From NCBI GenBank assembly GCA_016873735.1, contig VGWD01000015.1, positions 1 through 50,736 of the forward strand: a stretch of 50,736 nt of DNA. The letters are read 5' to 3'. This DNA is from Ignavibacteria bacterium. GTDB taxonomy: Bacteria; Bacteroidota; Ignavibacteria; Kapaibacteriales; UBA961. The notes beneath the pieces are model-generated. The model was given only the letters and a program-made list of their open reading frames with translations. It was not told where the DNA came from and did not search any database. A program made the position numbers and the translations under genes. Below are positions 50,658 through 50,736 of the stretch, in pieces (within the stretch, counting starts at the first letter, position 1; each line of letters starts with the position of its first letter).

Positions 50658-50736
50658 TGACCCGGCAACTACCTACTCTCCCACACACCTACGCATGCAG
50701 TACCATCAGCTCAACAGGGCTTAACTTCTCTGTTCG
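50658..50736 (-). rRNA. rrf: 5S rRNA, 3' part
   Basis: Read on the minus strand, the segment begins with CGAACAGAGAAGTTAAGCCC, the conserved loop and helix near position 40 of bacterial 5S rRNA. It ends GTAGGTAGTTGCCGGG, which is the conserved 3' arm. The 5' ~40 bases lie beyond the right edge, and the exact 3' end (about 50658) is uncertain by a few bases. 23S and 16S genes are expected to the right. Confidence 0.93.

Overview
The window is about 50.7 kb of a moderately AT-rich, densely coded bacterial chromosome. It carries 44 protein genes, one of them cut by the left edge, and the 3' part of a 5S rRNA gene at the right edge. The gene content points to the FCB superphylum (Bacteroidota/Chlorobiota side), most like Kapaibacteriota or Ignavibacteria. 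Evidence includes Por (type IX) secretion C-terminal domains on three secreted proteins, an Omp28 protein, a DUF3127 protein, a Chlorobium-like ferredoxin, and -7 elements of the TAnnTTTG / TATTTTG type. At least some genes have a strong Shine-Dalgarno (AAGGAGG before rlpA), which is unlike typical Bacteroidota. The lineage is inferred from gene content, not from a phylogeny.

Layout from left to right. 1-8.6 kb: secreted and outer-membrane proteins, namely a truncated T9SS cargo, a beta-barrel, an Omp28-like thiol protein and a PNGase F homologue, followed by leucyl aminopeptidase. 8.8-14.2 kb: an ABC ATPase without a permease, a DUF2279 protein, DNA polymerase I and an Ogg2-type DNA glycosylase. 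14.3-19.5 kb: a sensor kinase without a response regulator, overlapping a CrtC-like protein, then alanyl-tRNA synthetase. 19.6-24.5 kb: a coiled-coil lipoprotein, DUF3127, a 2[4Fe-4S] ferredoxin, an amidohydrolase and a GH57 branching enzyme. 24.5-30.7 kb: DUF3467, a TPR lipoprotein, RlpA, free-Met-sulfoxide reductase, DUF2752, RDD, TrmH and an aminotransferase. 30.8-36.7 kb: complex I antiporter-like subunits nuoL, nuoM and nuoN, interleaved with a DUF420 protein and an unknown 86-aa protein. 36.8-40.8 kb: a class II glutamine amidotransferase, a CADD-family di-iron protein, a Tat-exported glycosylasparaginase and a membrane acyltransferase. 40.9-48.7 kb: two secreted unknown proteins, then a complete TolC / HlyD / ABC ATPase / two-permease efflux system. 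48.7-50.7 kb: a translationally coupled beta-barrel / lipoprotein hydrolase / MutT operon downstream of an rRNA operon.

The strongest biological leads are these. (1) The CADD homologue retains every metal ligand plus the sacrificial Tyr and Lys of the self-sacrificing p-aminobenzoate synthase. (2) The PNGase F homologue has two catalytic acids kept, a conservative Glu-to-Asp at the third, and an insertion of about 100 residues; a glycosylasparaginase about 32 kb away could act after it. (3) In three places an intrinsic terminator runs directly into the next gene's start codon. (4) Five of six convergent gene pairs have abutting or overlapping stop codons. (5) A TPR lipoprotein carries an internal BamE-like segment. 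No mobile element, CRISPR array, tRNA or prophage was seen.
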